From NCBI GenBank assembly GCA_039621445.1, contig CP154956.1:39086553-39150552 (forward strand): a DNA stretch of 64,000 nucleotides, given 5' to 3'. The DNA comes from Euglena gracilis. Its lineage: Eukaryota > Euglenida > Euglenophyceae > Euglenales. The position numbers and the translations under genes are program-made. Of the stretch, positions 43,244-53,551 are shown in pieces; position 1 is the first letter of the stretch; each line of letters starts with the position of its first letter. The notes beneath the pieces were generated by a model, which saw nothing but the letters and a program-made list of their open reading frames with translations, had not been told where the DNA came from and did no database searches.

Positions 43244-46200
43244 CTACTCCATATCGGAGTCGGCTTTTTGGCCTATGGTGGACTTCCTAGAATAAATTGC
43301 GCGTATCGCGCGAATGGCATTCCTGTATTTCACCAACTCATCCTCGGTGCTCTCATCCCCCTCCCTGCCCGAAGCCAGGTCTTTTTCCTCGATAGAGGAT
43401 ATTTTGAAACCAACCTGCTGCCTATTGGCAGAACCGCGACTGGAATCGCGACGACCATGTCTAGGGCGGGGAGAGCGGGAACGGGGGCACTTGGATGAAT
43501 GGTGGTCTTTAGACCCCCAAAGGGAACAACGATTTCGCGAATTTGGTTGCCTTTTGGCATCATACCGACGCGGGGAGCGGTTATCCGCTCGACCGCGGTC
43601 GGATCGCGAAGCGGACGACCCACTTCGCGACCGAGATCGCGAAGAATCGCGATTCGCATCCCGATTGCGGGTAGGGGGGCGGGGGGATCGACCACGCGGT
43701 ATGAAACCACGTCCGCTATTGCGGTGGGGTGAACGGGAACGCGGTCTTCCATCACCCGATCGGTATCCCGACCGCTGCGAACGCGCGGACCGTGAGGAAC
43801 GCGAACTCCAGGAAGACACGGATCCTCGGGGGCTCTTACTGCGCTTTCGCGCTTGGGGGTTCGGACATTCGCGAGACATATGTCCCGGTTGATTACACAG
43901 AAAGCACACTTTGTCCGAAACTTGGTCAGAAGAGCGCGAATAGCGCAATTTGGAATCCCGTGTGAGGGATTTGGGGTTTGAGCGCGGATAGCGCGTTTTG
44001 GAATCACTCGATGGTGATTTTCGTGTTTTTGGGGAGGTAGTCCTTTGGACTGCATGGACTGAACCGGCGGGTAAACCCGCGGTAGGGTGGTTGTGATATG
44101 CCGATTCAATCTGTCCCAGAAGTTGTGATGACTGCATTTGTTTGGAAATATGATTCCATCTCTCATCGAGACTCAAAATGTGTCCCGCGAGTTCCTCGCG
44201 GTGAATCTCCTTGATGAATTTGGGGATGTAGCGCAGTAATACAGCATCAAATTGTCCTTTGATTTGCTTTTCCCCTAACTCATCAATCTCGGCTGCTAAT
44301 GCAAGCCACTTGGAGTACCACAAGACTATCGACTTCCATTTGCGGTCCGGGGGGGTGAATTGCCACCATTTTTTTCCAGACTGATTCTGGAAACCAAACT
44401 GGAGCATGAGAAAGCATATTGCTCAACCAATTCCTCAAAAGAAATGCGCCTGCCAATGACCAATTGTCTGGCGCGTTCTTTTTCTTCCCTTGGGAGGCAA
44501 TCAATAAACTCCATCTTGATTACCTCCGGGTTGTCATCTTGGGTGGGTCCCTTCAAATCCCAGTAATATTCCCAATTGCGGAAAAATTGTTTCCATGTGG
44601 TGGGGTCACCGTCCCATTGGGGCTTCACCTTGTTCGCTATCGCGATGGTGCCTTTGAAATCTTTCTGAGAAACCCGTGGCCCTTCGGTGGTATTCCAGCG
44701 GTGTGGGCCCGGGCGCGAAATAGCACCATGTGCAGGTACACCGGTGGTTGCACCAAGGGTATTGTTCGGGTTATTTTGCGATTGTGCATGGAACATACCA
44801 CTTAGTGTACCATAGGTACCATGCAAATTAGGGGAATCGCGATTGCGCGAATGGTGATGCGGTAGAGCATGTGGGGGTGAGGTATCACATGGTTGCACCA
44901 TTGGTGCTACTAAGCGAATTTGGGAGGTATCACCAATACCTGGTGTGGGGGTGTGGATCATACCACGAATTAGTTCGGATTCCAGAATCTCTTGATTTAA
45001 GAGAGGGGTGGGTCTGGTTTTCGCTTGAAAACCCGACTCATCATCCGAAAACTCGTCTATTGGGACTGGTAATGTTAGTGGGGGAACTACCACAAGAGCA
45101 GAAATGCGATTTGGTGGCAATGTGCCTGTGGACTCGGGAATTGGTGCGCGAATAGCGCTTTTGGAGCTGGGAGATGCGGCAAGTGTGCCAACCATACCCG
45201 ATTGTGGGTTTTGGTGGATGGAACGCATTTCTGCGTGAATTTGGTCCAAATTTTTTGCAAATTCATGCACACTTTGCTCCAAATGGTCAACAACCTGCCA
45301 ATTGTCGGTTATCCGACCCACATCCTCCTGCAAACGCTTAATCCGCCTACGGTATGAGGGTAGCTCATCCAAAAGCGGGATTTTGTCAGAAATTGACTAA
45401 AAATCGTGCGAAATCGCACCAAAACCAGTGTCCAATTCCTGTACTCTTGTCACCAAAGTGCGCATCGCACTAGAAATGGCCTCCAATTGTGGAGATGGCT
45501 TGGTGGGTTGGTCCAAATGCGGACCTTTGACTTTTTCAGCCATTGGCTGTTCCATGAAGACAGAAACTTGCGCGGATAGCGCGCTAATGTCATTTTGCAG
45601 TTTTGTGACATCCTGCTTCACCGTTTTCTCGGTGTTCATAAGACTGTCACAAAATCCTTGCATGATTTGGTGACTTTCCGCGCGCATTTCAGCGCAAATC
45701 TTGTCCAAGTGTGTGTTTGGGAGTGTGGGGGTAGGTGCTGGTAACAGCAATGTGCCTTGGGGTGGGGATTGCACCTGCTTCATTTTTGTGCTCATTTCTT
45801 GTGTGCGTTTGTGCAAATCCGCTATCGCGGTTTGAATGCCGGTAGCATCCGGGATCCTACCAGCTACTTCCGCATAGCGGGTGTGCAACTTAGCCAATGA
45901 GGCTTCAATGTTACCAACCTCCTGTTGTAACTGTTTGTGCAAATCGGACATGGTGGCCTTGAGTCCGCTAATATCCGGTGCTGGTGCACGGGTTGCCGCA
46001 TTGCGGTTCTGCAAATCCGCGATTGCGGTTCGGAATTCCATTGTGTCATTTTGCCACTGTTGTTGCAAATTCTCAATCCTACTCGCGATATTTGCGATTT
46101 GGGTGTGAAAACGTGCAATTTCAGCGGGAATCTCACCACAATGGCAAGATTTCTGCTCCAATCGAGAAAGTCTTTCCTCCAATTGTTGCACATACGTGCG

Positions 46201-47395
46201 GGGGGCAAAACTTTCAATGGCTTTGGCAGAAAAGTGGGCAAAATTCGCGGAATCACCGCTCAACTGGAAAATGCGCTGTTGCGCTTCCTGAAATGCGGTT
46301 GCAAGTGTGGAGAATTGCTCCATTGTAATAAATTGTCCCAAATCGGGATTTTTGATGGGGGGTTCATGCAACGTTTGCTGCAGTTGTGGAAAAAGTGCCG
46401 TAATTGGCTCTAATTGATGGGACAGAGCTTGCAAACTATGTTGCGTGTTAGAGAAAATCGCATCATTGCGAGATTGTGTTTCACACATGCCTTCATTCAC
46501 TTTTTGGAAGTGTTGTGGCAAATGTGCCTGCAAATGTGTGTCCAAACTGGGACGCAAATTTGCTAGGTCCACATTGGTGGATTGAAAGTTTGTTTGGCAA
46601 TATTGACCAACATCACGCACATAACTTCAAAGGTAATTCAGCTTGTGTTCTACAACCTTTTGGTTGTTTTCATCAAAATCCAAAACCTTGTTAAGTGTCG
46701 TAGCGCAATCCGCTACACAAGTGTGGACACGGGAAATTTGCCGCGTTAGCGGGTGGTCCACTGGAAGATTTGCGACTATGCGCTGAATTACGGTTATGGT
46801 TTGAGGGGAAATATTTTCCAACTCTTCCGCATCACTGCTCATGGACTCTGTGGGACTTGTATAAGCCGGAACTGTCAAACGCATCTCTGGGTGCCATGGC
46901 AATGCCGGAAAAGAACCCGTATCGGGCGGTGCGGGCAATTGTCCAATCGGACTTGTGGTGGGAAGCATAGGGGGGGGGGGGGTTGAAAGAAACACGGTGT
47001 TTGTAACCCACCCTGAACAAATTTTTGCCGTGGCGTATCCGCCTCAGAGTCAAATGTGCCTATCGGCACCAGTGCGAGATCTCGCCGGGGGGAAAGGTGT
47101 TAGCCGATCGGCTTTCCAACAAAAGGGGTTGTGCCTGTTGGGCATGGGATTTCTCTATAGAGCTTGACACCGATAGGTGTGGGGGTGCTCATTTGGCGGG
47201 GGGAGGACTCGACACAGACACCGATAGATGCGACACACTCGGGGAAGGAGGATTACCTTTGAAATGAGTCAATGCTTGTGTACCCCTATGGGGTTGTGAA
47301 TGCTCATTAGAGCTAGACAATGAGGCTGCAGGTTCAAGTCCACGAAGTGAACCAATCAATGCTGCATAATCAATGGGCGTTGTGCTCTGCATCTT
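43244..47395 (-). pseudogene. E2 gag with zinc knuckle
   Basis: The likely start is MQSTTPIDYAAL at 47395. A TGA follows near 47189, and then frames 46995-46627 (TGA), 46620-45397 (TAG) and 45372-44326 share one register. A frameshift at about 44400 leads to 44407-43244. The N-terminal ~400 residues form a coiled coil (VQQLEERLSRLEQKS, LEAISSAMRTLV). The capsid-like block reads QWDGDPTTWKQFFRNWEYYW. The end has a CCHC knuckle, CFLCNQPGHMSREC (43859-43916), a very long R/S-rich tail, and a second degenerate knuckle, CSLWGSKDHHSSKC, where one Cys is Trp. Role: RNA packaging. The two or three in-frame stops look like decay. Confidence 0.85.
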
Positions 47396-47455
47396 TGAGG
47401 CAAAAACAAAAAAACCAAGTGTTGATTGCGGGGTAAAATGCAGAAACAAGTGCAA

Positions 47456-48914
47456 AAAGAGGGGATAGTATAAAAAGTAAGCAGAGACCCGAACTCTGAG
47501 GATTGAAGCAGCGTATACTGCGAACCGTCAGAGGACGTGTCCGTGCGTACGGCTTTGGCCGGAAACGACTTGTAGTGCCTGTAGTCGCCTATAGGCGGGG
47601 CACCACACGACCGCTCGCCGTCAAAAGGATCGAAAACCTAAACTGCTACCAAGTGTACGTCCAACCTTTTCCTCGCCTTCGCCCTTTGGTGCGCAAAAGA
47701 TAAAAGTTGGAATAACAGAAAAATTGAAAAGAATAATATAAAAGTTGTTCGCCCTTTTTCCCTAATTAAGAGGCAGAGCACAAGGCAGGGGAAAAGCCCT
47801 ATGGGCTACGACAAGGAAAAGTGCCAAGTGACTTGGCTGTCCTTTCAGGACTTCAAAATGAGAAAAATCAGGCTTGGAAATCAAGTCTTGAATCCAAGAC
47901 CAGGATGGAATAAAATACCACCTGTGGAGATGAGAACCAGAATTAGGCTTAGGTATTCCTAATTCAGGCCGTTGGCCATCTGTAGGAATACCACCTAGCA
48001 CAGTACTGTGTATGGGGCTCAGAGCTATATCTGGCCGTAGGCTTATACCTACATACACAGTACCATGGCCTTACGGCTGCCTTGTACACACTGTGACCTA
48101 CGTACGTTGTACCCCGTGGGCGATGGCCGGCCACAGGCATGCGTTCCGGGTGGGAGGATCACGATGACTCCGTGGAGGCTCTCGAGCAGGGCTGGGGGCC
48201 CCCAGGGGCGATTGCTTCCCCTTAGGGCCGTGGGAGTCCATTTTGGGCCCCCGGGCGGGGGATGGCGGCCCGCTCCGGGGAAGTCGGGTCGTGTTTTGAG
48301 TGTGTGATTGGTGTTCATTTTGCGCTCGGTTTTGGTAGAGCGTGCCTGCTGGGGCGTCGGGGGGTAGGGTGATGAGAGTGGGAAAGGCTTGCTGAGCAGC
48401 ACTGTGAGACTGAGGCGCGAGTGGGCGGGGTGGAAAGGGGTGTTGCCACACTTGCCCGTTGGACTCTGTGGGGGCGGCAGGGTGAAAAAATTGTTATAAT
48501 AAAGCTAGTTTCCAGGGGGTGGGGGGCTGGCGGCTGTTCAAGGTTTCCCGGGAGGCTCCCCCGAGTGTGTGAAGGTGCCCGATGGCACATAGAATCCCAC
48601 TGTGCGGGGTGGTACACGAGGGTCTCCGGGACGAGTGGTGGAAGAGCCAGTGTAACAGCGGCCCCCCCTCGGGCGGAGTGGAGGGGGGGAGAAGTCCAAG
48701 GAGGCCTGGTAGGTTCTCGGAGAACACGAGGGAAAAGCCTACGAGACCCCTGGATTGGGTGTGGGTGGTCGGAGTTGCTGTCAGGGGCCACGTGGCGCAG
48801 TGGGGGGGGCCTTAGCGGCGATCAGGCACCGATAGCTGTGCGTTGGGGGGGGGTTGTGTGGCGGGGGGGGTCAGCGGTGCTCAGCTGATAAAAGGTGGGG
48901 GGGCCACCTCATTA
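47456..48914. other. Unassigned sequence between E2 and E4
   Basis: 1.46 kb. It should include the E2 5' LTR, but no partner could be matched by eye near 19.1-20.4 kb. 47500-47700 is an open, arginine-rich frame without a known domain. 48100-48900 is G-rich with short frames on both strands. I see no RNA gene or domain. Confidence 0.4.
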
Positions 48915-49069
48915 GTACTCCCTCGAGGAAAACCGACCAGGGAGGAAGGGACACCGAGGGCGAAGCACAAAGACCTTGTGAGGCCATGCCTTGCTCGCCG
49001 GCGGTGTTTCGATTGTTTGGGTGCGTGGGTTAGGAGTCCCTGCTTAGTGCCGCCTCTCCGGAGTTGGAG
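48915..49069 (+). repeat. E4 terminal inverted repeat, left copy with extension
   Basis: 48974-49069 (ccttgtgaggcc ... ccggagttgga) matches the reverse complement of 53430-53526 with few differences. The outer extension 48915-48973 (gtactccctcgagg...) is unique to this end and complementary to 49333-49395. Confidence 0.9.
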
Positions 49070-49330
49070 GACGATGCTGCTCCGACTTGGCGACGTGACT
49101 CCTTGCCCCTGGGGGGGGTGCCCCCAGGAGGCTCCGGCCACCTCCACATACACAGACAAAATGAGCCAGAGGCGAACAACAGCGCCAGGCCAGAAGAAGG
49201 GATAAAAGGCACCAAAAAAACAGCCACAGTGCACACAGGGGGGTCCCCCCATCTGCCCCCCCCGGCCCCCATCTGCTAACCGAGGGCTTTTGAAGACAAA
49301 TTTTCTTTTACGGGTGGGGGGGTCGGGCTC

Positions 49331-49437
49331 ACAAGGTCTTTTTGCTTCGCCCTCGGTGTCCCTTCCTCCCTGGTCGATTTTCCTCGAGGGAGTACGAGAC
49401 ACCTCGGGCTCCGCACTTTGCCCTTGTGAGGCCAGAT
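49331..49437 (+). repeat. E4 internal complementary region
   Basis: 49331-49395 is the reverse complement of the left extension (cctcgagggagtac end). 49396-49437 (acctcgggctccgcactttg...) is the reverse complement of the right extension at 53512-53551. In DIRS elements such a region bridges the two ends and templates a closed circular intermediate. Confidence 0.88.
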
Positions 49438-49439
49438 TG

Positions 49440-50251
49440 TGCACTGAAATTAGGGGGACTAGGGCATTTTCCAGGGCACCTTGGGCACCCAGTCGTTGAT
49501 AGTGGGCTGTAAAAGACTCCACCCCCCTCCACTGGCCAATTTCACAAACTTCTTGGCAGAAAGGCGCAATTTTTTGAGTAAACCAACTCCTGCCACTCGG
49601 GTGGAGTGGGCCGCCCACAACTGGGGGGTCACCCCATGCTTGGCCCAAAAATCTTTTGTGATAGAAGCAACAATGTCTGCACTTACGGCCCTGAAGGGGG
49701 GTTTTAAATGAAATCAAAAGGGGGCCCCCAGGTCTGACGAATGAACGTGTAGCAGCCACATAAGACATCATTAAATGAAAGGGGCTTATTTGTGGACATT
49801 GGGGAATGGACACCACCCTTTCCCACTGGTGAAACTTTTGGCCTTTACGTTCAATTTTAATGTAGGGTGCCCGACCCAAAACACTGGTGGTTCGTTTGAC
49901 TTATGCCAAGTCAGAGGATCGATATAAACAGAGAATTCGTGAGCAAAAAATAAGGTGGGTACGCAATGTACAAATATCAGTGGGCATAGGGGCCTTGGCC
50001 AGCCCCAAAAGGATTGGGAGGGGATCCCAAAATGCCCCATACTTCTCCAGGTTTTGGTTCCAGAGCCTCTTGTAGGGGGTCAAAATGGTGTGGAATCTCA
50101 GCCCACCAAACCCAGAAATCAAAAGCATAGCACTGTACGCATTACGGGCTTGGGCCTTTGAAAATTGGAATAATTGTATTAAAGCGTCAGCCACTTGGTC
50201 TGTGGTGGCTTCAGGGGGGGGGGCACCCCCATGTGTTCCAAAATTACCCAC
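49440..50251 (-). pseudogene. E4 tyrosine recombinase
   Basis: This takes the place of the integrase by recombining a circular DNA copy. Visible are an N-terminal part (DQVADALIQLF, ARNAYSAMLLISGFGGLRF), the catalytic Arg in LCLYRSSDL (about 49905), and then an in-frame TAA. The His-x-x-Arg motif appears as WAAHSTRVAG (about 49597-49615) in a neighbouring frame. The Trp/Tyr end appears as IGQWRGVESFTAHYQRLG (Tyr codon about 49500) in the original frame. All four key residues survive, but one stop and two frameshifts (one at the G run near 49693) break the gene. ICR sequence begins directly after the Tyr region. Confidence 0.8.
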
Positions 50252-50279
50252 AGAAGTGCAAAAGCAATCTGATAACGCT

Positions 50280-50720
50280 TTAAACCGGGTTTTCTCCCCA
50301 GGAAATCTTTAATCGTTTTAGCCTGAATTTGTTTCCACTCCAAAATTTGCCTGAGCAAATCATGCAAAGCAGGGGCCACCTGGGGGGTGGCATTTGTTCC
50401 CCCCTGCAATTGGTGAACATACCCCTGTAGGTGGTGATTTTCAGGCAGGGGGTCCCTGGAACTTTCATTTTTATTAATTGGGGCCACCAGGTGGCTGAAT
50501 CCCAGAAGGGGGTGACCATCAAAACTTTGGTCTGGGGAAACATTTTCAACCTGGGCAGAAATTTTTGGATTATTGACCGGGGGGGTTTGCATAAGATCCC
50601 CCATATTTTCCAGTGGACATTGCAGTGCATTTACTGCTGTGGCCTCCCAATGGGCCACCTGGCCACAAATTTTGGCAGTTTTTTGTTGCCTGGAGAGGCA
50701 AACAAATCTGTTTCCAGGTT
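50280..50720 (-). pseudogene. E4 Dam-like domain
   Basis: ETDLFASPGNKKLPKFVARW (50713 downwards) opens the domain directly after RNase H, as in known DIRS elements. EATAVNALQCP follows in a second frame. Then LCKPPRSIIQKFL and VLMVTPFWDSATWWPQLI lie in a third frame (50630-50280). The N-P-P-W type motif is K-P-P-R here. Frameshifts split the domain. It is the reference for recognising the related blocks in E1, E2 and E3. Confidence 0.78.
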
Positions 50721-50724
50721 TATG

Positions 50725-51465
50725 AAACTTTGGAATTGCTGTCTTAACCATTGAAAAAGGTGGGGGTGTAAAGAATAATCCCCCCGGTCCATTTCCCATC
50801 TGCTGATGGGGTCTGCTAGGCATTCCCTTGAAGGCACCCAGTTGACTTGGAGGTTTACTTGTTGCTCCATGCACCATTTGAAAAAGGGTCTTAGCATTTT
50901 GTTGAAGGGGTCCTTTCTGCCCCCCCCCCCTTTGGTCAGGTAATAGTAGATTACCTGGTTGTCCACTGACAAGGAAACTGTTTCCCCAGGTTTGCTCAAA
51001 CTTTTCACAGTGTTGATTGCTGCACTGAGCTCTGTGTAAAATGGAGTCTTTTCTCCAAAATTCCTGCACAATTTCTCCTGTGTGGATGTCTAGCCCTCCC
51101 CAGGCATGGGTGCTGCTGTCTGAGTGCAACTCTCTGGTTGCATTTTGGGGGAAGGGTCTGCCCCCCCAGGTGTCTAGCAGAATTTTTATTTCCCTTAATT
51201 GGTTCTTGATTTCCTGGGAAATGGGGTGCTTTGAGTCCCAGGGGGCTGTGGACTTTGCCACCAAAAAATTTGAAAGGGTGTCCGTGAAAGCCCTTAAAAA
51301 GGGCAGGGCCATTAGGTTGCATCCTTTTTGGCCCAAAATGGCAGCCAACTGCCTTTTTGACATGTAATCTTTTTGCACAATTTTTCCCAGCTCCTTTTTT
51401 ATGGTTTTGTCTTTCTGGGGGGGCACCTGTAGCTTTCCTTCCTGGAAGTTCAGTTGAAAACCCAA
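50725..51465 (-). pseudogene. E4 RNase H domain and RT-RH connection
   Basis: After the RT stop the frame continues with YMSKRQLAAILGQKGCNLMALP, then ELHSDSSTHAWGGLDI (first catalytic Asp about 51120). In another frame follow TELSAAINTVKSLSK (Glu), SLSVDNQVIYYYLTKG (Asp) and LQVNWVPSRECLADPISR. This is the DIRS-type RNase H. A frameshift between the first and second part is visible. Confidence 0.82.
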
Positions 51466-52120
51466 ATGGGTTACTACTTAGGTGGGCTGGAGGGTGGACT
51501 TTTTCACATTGATTTTGAACCCAGAATCCAGCAAATCTTTGACAACTGTGTTCAGGTGATTTTGCAAAGTGTTTTGGGTGGGGGCCAAAAGCAAAATGTC
51601 GTCCAGGTAAACAAACACCTGGATGCCCCTTTTTCTCCAGAGCTTTTCGAAAGTTTTCATGACTGACATGAAAATTTGGGGCATTACATTTAGCCCAAAG
51701 CAGCCTGTTTGAAATTCCCAGGTCTGTACCCCCACCTGATGTCTCAAAAATGGCCTTAGGCCTGGACTTACTGGAATATGGAAATAGGCATCCTTGAGGT
51801 CGATTTTTGCTGCCCAGTGGCCTTTTTCCAGAACTGGAAAAATGTGCTGGATATGATCCAGCGTGAAAGGTTTTACTTGAAATTGCTGATTGATTTCTCT
51901 GCAATCGCTGATCATTCTCCACTTGGTTGTTCCCCCCTCTGGTTTTGAAATTAAAAACCATGGGATCAAATGCTGGGTTTCTGAATCCCAGCAGAATTTT
52001 TTCTGCCTGGTTCAAGTCCAGATTGGCTCTGGGTTTTGGGTGGGTGGACAATTTTGGGGGATTCACCCAGGGGGGTTGAATTCCAGTTTTTATCAATTGA
52101 CATGTTGCTGGGGGGGGCAT
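51466..52120 (-). pseudogene. E4 reverse transcriptase
   Basis: The frame 51969-51478 encodes KWRMISDCREINQQF, WAAKIDLKDAYFHIPVS, FLRHQVGVQTWEF, QTGCFGLNVMPQIFM and the catalytic YLDDILLLA (about 51595-51612), then NVKKSTLQPT and a stop. The upstream part, PKPRANLDLNQAEKILLGFR, lies in a neighbouring frame (to 52120). Motif wording (LKDAYFHIPV, YLDD) is typical of the DIRS/Ngaro RT group rather than Ty3. Both catalytic Asp residues are present. Confidence 0.9.
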
Positions 52121-53326
52121 TTTTTGTCCACCATTTTAGACTCTTCTGAAGTCTCTGGTACAGGGTGGCGTCTCCCCATTTTTCCTCCATGGAATGTATT
52201 TTCCCAACTAGATGATTTTCTGGGTGCTGGGTGGGGGGTGTTGGACATTGCACCCTTGGTGCCCTTGGGGATTGAGCACTTTCTAAAGGTTTCTGGGGGG
52301 GGGTGCATGCTCTGCTCACAGGTTCTCTCATCCTCCACTTTGTCATTGGTGTTGTCGATTGACATACCATAGGGGCCCCTTGGGTCTCCCCCTTGTTTTG
52401 GTTTGCCCCTGCCATGGGCATTGACAAAGAATGTTGAGGGGGGGTTGCCCCCTTGTCCTCCACTGCCCCTTTCGGGACATCCTCCTGGGGCTGCCACTGT
52501 AAATTGAAGCCCCCTGTTGGGGGACAGCCATTTAGCTTCTGGGGGTTTCCCCCTTTTGATAATTGGCCCCTGTGGCCTTGTTGATGTTGAGCATGGTGCT
52601 GGGCCCTGATAAAAATAATGGTGGCCCCAATGGCCTTGATGATAATTCTGGCCCCACTGGCCTTCTTTGTGTTGGCCCAACTGGCCCTCTTGAAACGTTG
52701 ATAGTCCCCATTGACTTTTCTTTGATCCTGGGCGCCATGCCCATTGAAAATCTTGGGGGGCTTCTGGGGGCCAATCCTTTTCCCCTGGTAGGGTTCGTGA
52801 TGAAGAAATGATTGGGGGGGTGTTGTGGACCTGTCCTGCCCCTGCCACTGGGCATCTGTTTGTGGAATTGGCCTCCCTGGCCTTGATATTGTTGGCCGCC
52901 CTGGCCTTTGTTCCATCGGCCACCATGGCCTTTGCTGTTCTGGCCGCCATGGCCCAGCTTGCTGTTTTGGCCGCCATGGCCCAGTTTGCTGTTTTGGCCG
53001 CCATGGCCCAGCTTGCTGTTTTGGCCTCCATGGCCCTTGCCGTTGTGGCATGACAGCTGCGTTGGCTTTGGTGTCCGTCGGGCTTTTCTGACCACTGTCT
53101 GCCAAAGTCTGTGGCTGTCACTGGGTGGGTTTTTAGAAACTTTTTCTGGCGGGGAAGGGACAGCCACGGTTCGCCACGGTTGCACTGCGCCGTCAGGTCG
53201 TCCAGCTGTGGCTGCAGCAAGTTCTTGTTGTTCAGCGACGCTCTTCTTCGTGTTGTCAATTGCATTTCTCATTGAAGTCTTGAATATGTCAAGAATTTTT
53301 GCTTTGATATTCTCCACTAGCGTCAC
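51966..53326 (-). pseudogene. E4 gag-like ORF1
   Basis: Starts at 53326 with MTLVENIKAKILDIFKTSM. It includes a run of GHGGQNSKL repeats (52935-53045; 27 bp each) and a G/Q/K/R-rich region, then moves through two further frames (PQHSLSMPMAGANQNKGE, KWGDATLYQRLQKSLKWW) to 51966. No zinc knuckle is seen. The low-complexity basic middle suggests RNA binding. It resembles gag-like ORF1 proteins only by position and composition. Confidence 0.6.
52935..53045 (-). repeat. 27-bp tandem repeat in E4 ORF1
   Basis: About four copies of a unit encoding GHGGQNSKL, in frame, with two shorter relatives towards 52880. Confidence 0.9.
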
Positions 53327-53429
53327 CTTCTGGATAATTCGATTGACTTCACTCTCTGAAATTCAATTGTCGAGGTTCTTGAATTGCAGTTCCTTTCTTC
53401 TGGGTTGTCGAAGGGCAAATTAAAAATCA

Positions 53430-53551
53430 GCCAACTCCGGCGAAAAAGGCACTAAGCAGGGACTCCTAACCCAACGCACCCAAACAATCCAAACACCGCG
53501 GGCGAGCAAGGCATGGCCTCACAAGGGCAAAGTGCGGAGCCCGAGGCGTCC
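53430..53551 (+). repeat. E4 terminal inverted repeat, right copy with extension
   Basis: 53430-53526 is the inverted copy of 48974-49069. The extension 53527-53551 (ggcaaagtgcggagcccgag...) is matched by the ICR at 49396-49425. Confidence 0.9.

Larger units (their letters stand above)
35698..47455 (-). mobile_element. E2: decayed Ty3/gypsy chromovirus, main part
   Basis: On the minus strand, in order: gag (about 47395-43244), protease remains (about 42960-42640), Dam-like domain, RT, RNase H, integrase, chromodomain (to 37879), splice-acceptor-like site, ORF3. The element continues at 23162-23151 and 21243-20413 on the far side of two inserted elements. Stops and frameshifts occur in most segments, so it is inactive. 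It belongs to the same family as E1. Its LTRs were not identified; the 5' LTR should lie within about 47460-48900. Confidence 0.92.
48915..53551 (-). mobile_element. E4: DIRS-type tyrosine-recombinase retrotransposon
   Basis: It shows the DIRS layout: inverted terminal repeats with different outer extensions, plus an internal complementary region (ICR) just inside one end that is complementary to both extensions. On the minus strand the order is a gag-like ORF, RT (YLDD), RNase H, Dam-like domain, tyrosine recombinase, ICR, terminal repeat. There is no integrase, protease or LTR. Several stops and frameshifts indicate decay, but the ends are well preserved. Boundaries are taken from where each extension stops matching the ICR (±5 bp). 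Confidence 0.9.

Noticed and set aside
47320-47352. tRNA-like B box ggttcaagtcc
   Set aside because: The flanking bases do not form a T stem, and the segment is read as E2 gag on the minus strand.
52563-53091. Plus-strand Ala/Leu/Trp/Pro repeat frames
   Set aside because: Antisense shadows of the GHGGQNSKL repeats in E4 ORF1.
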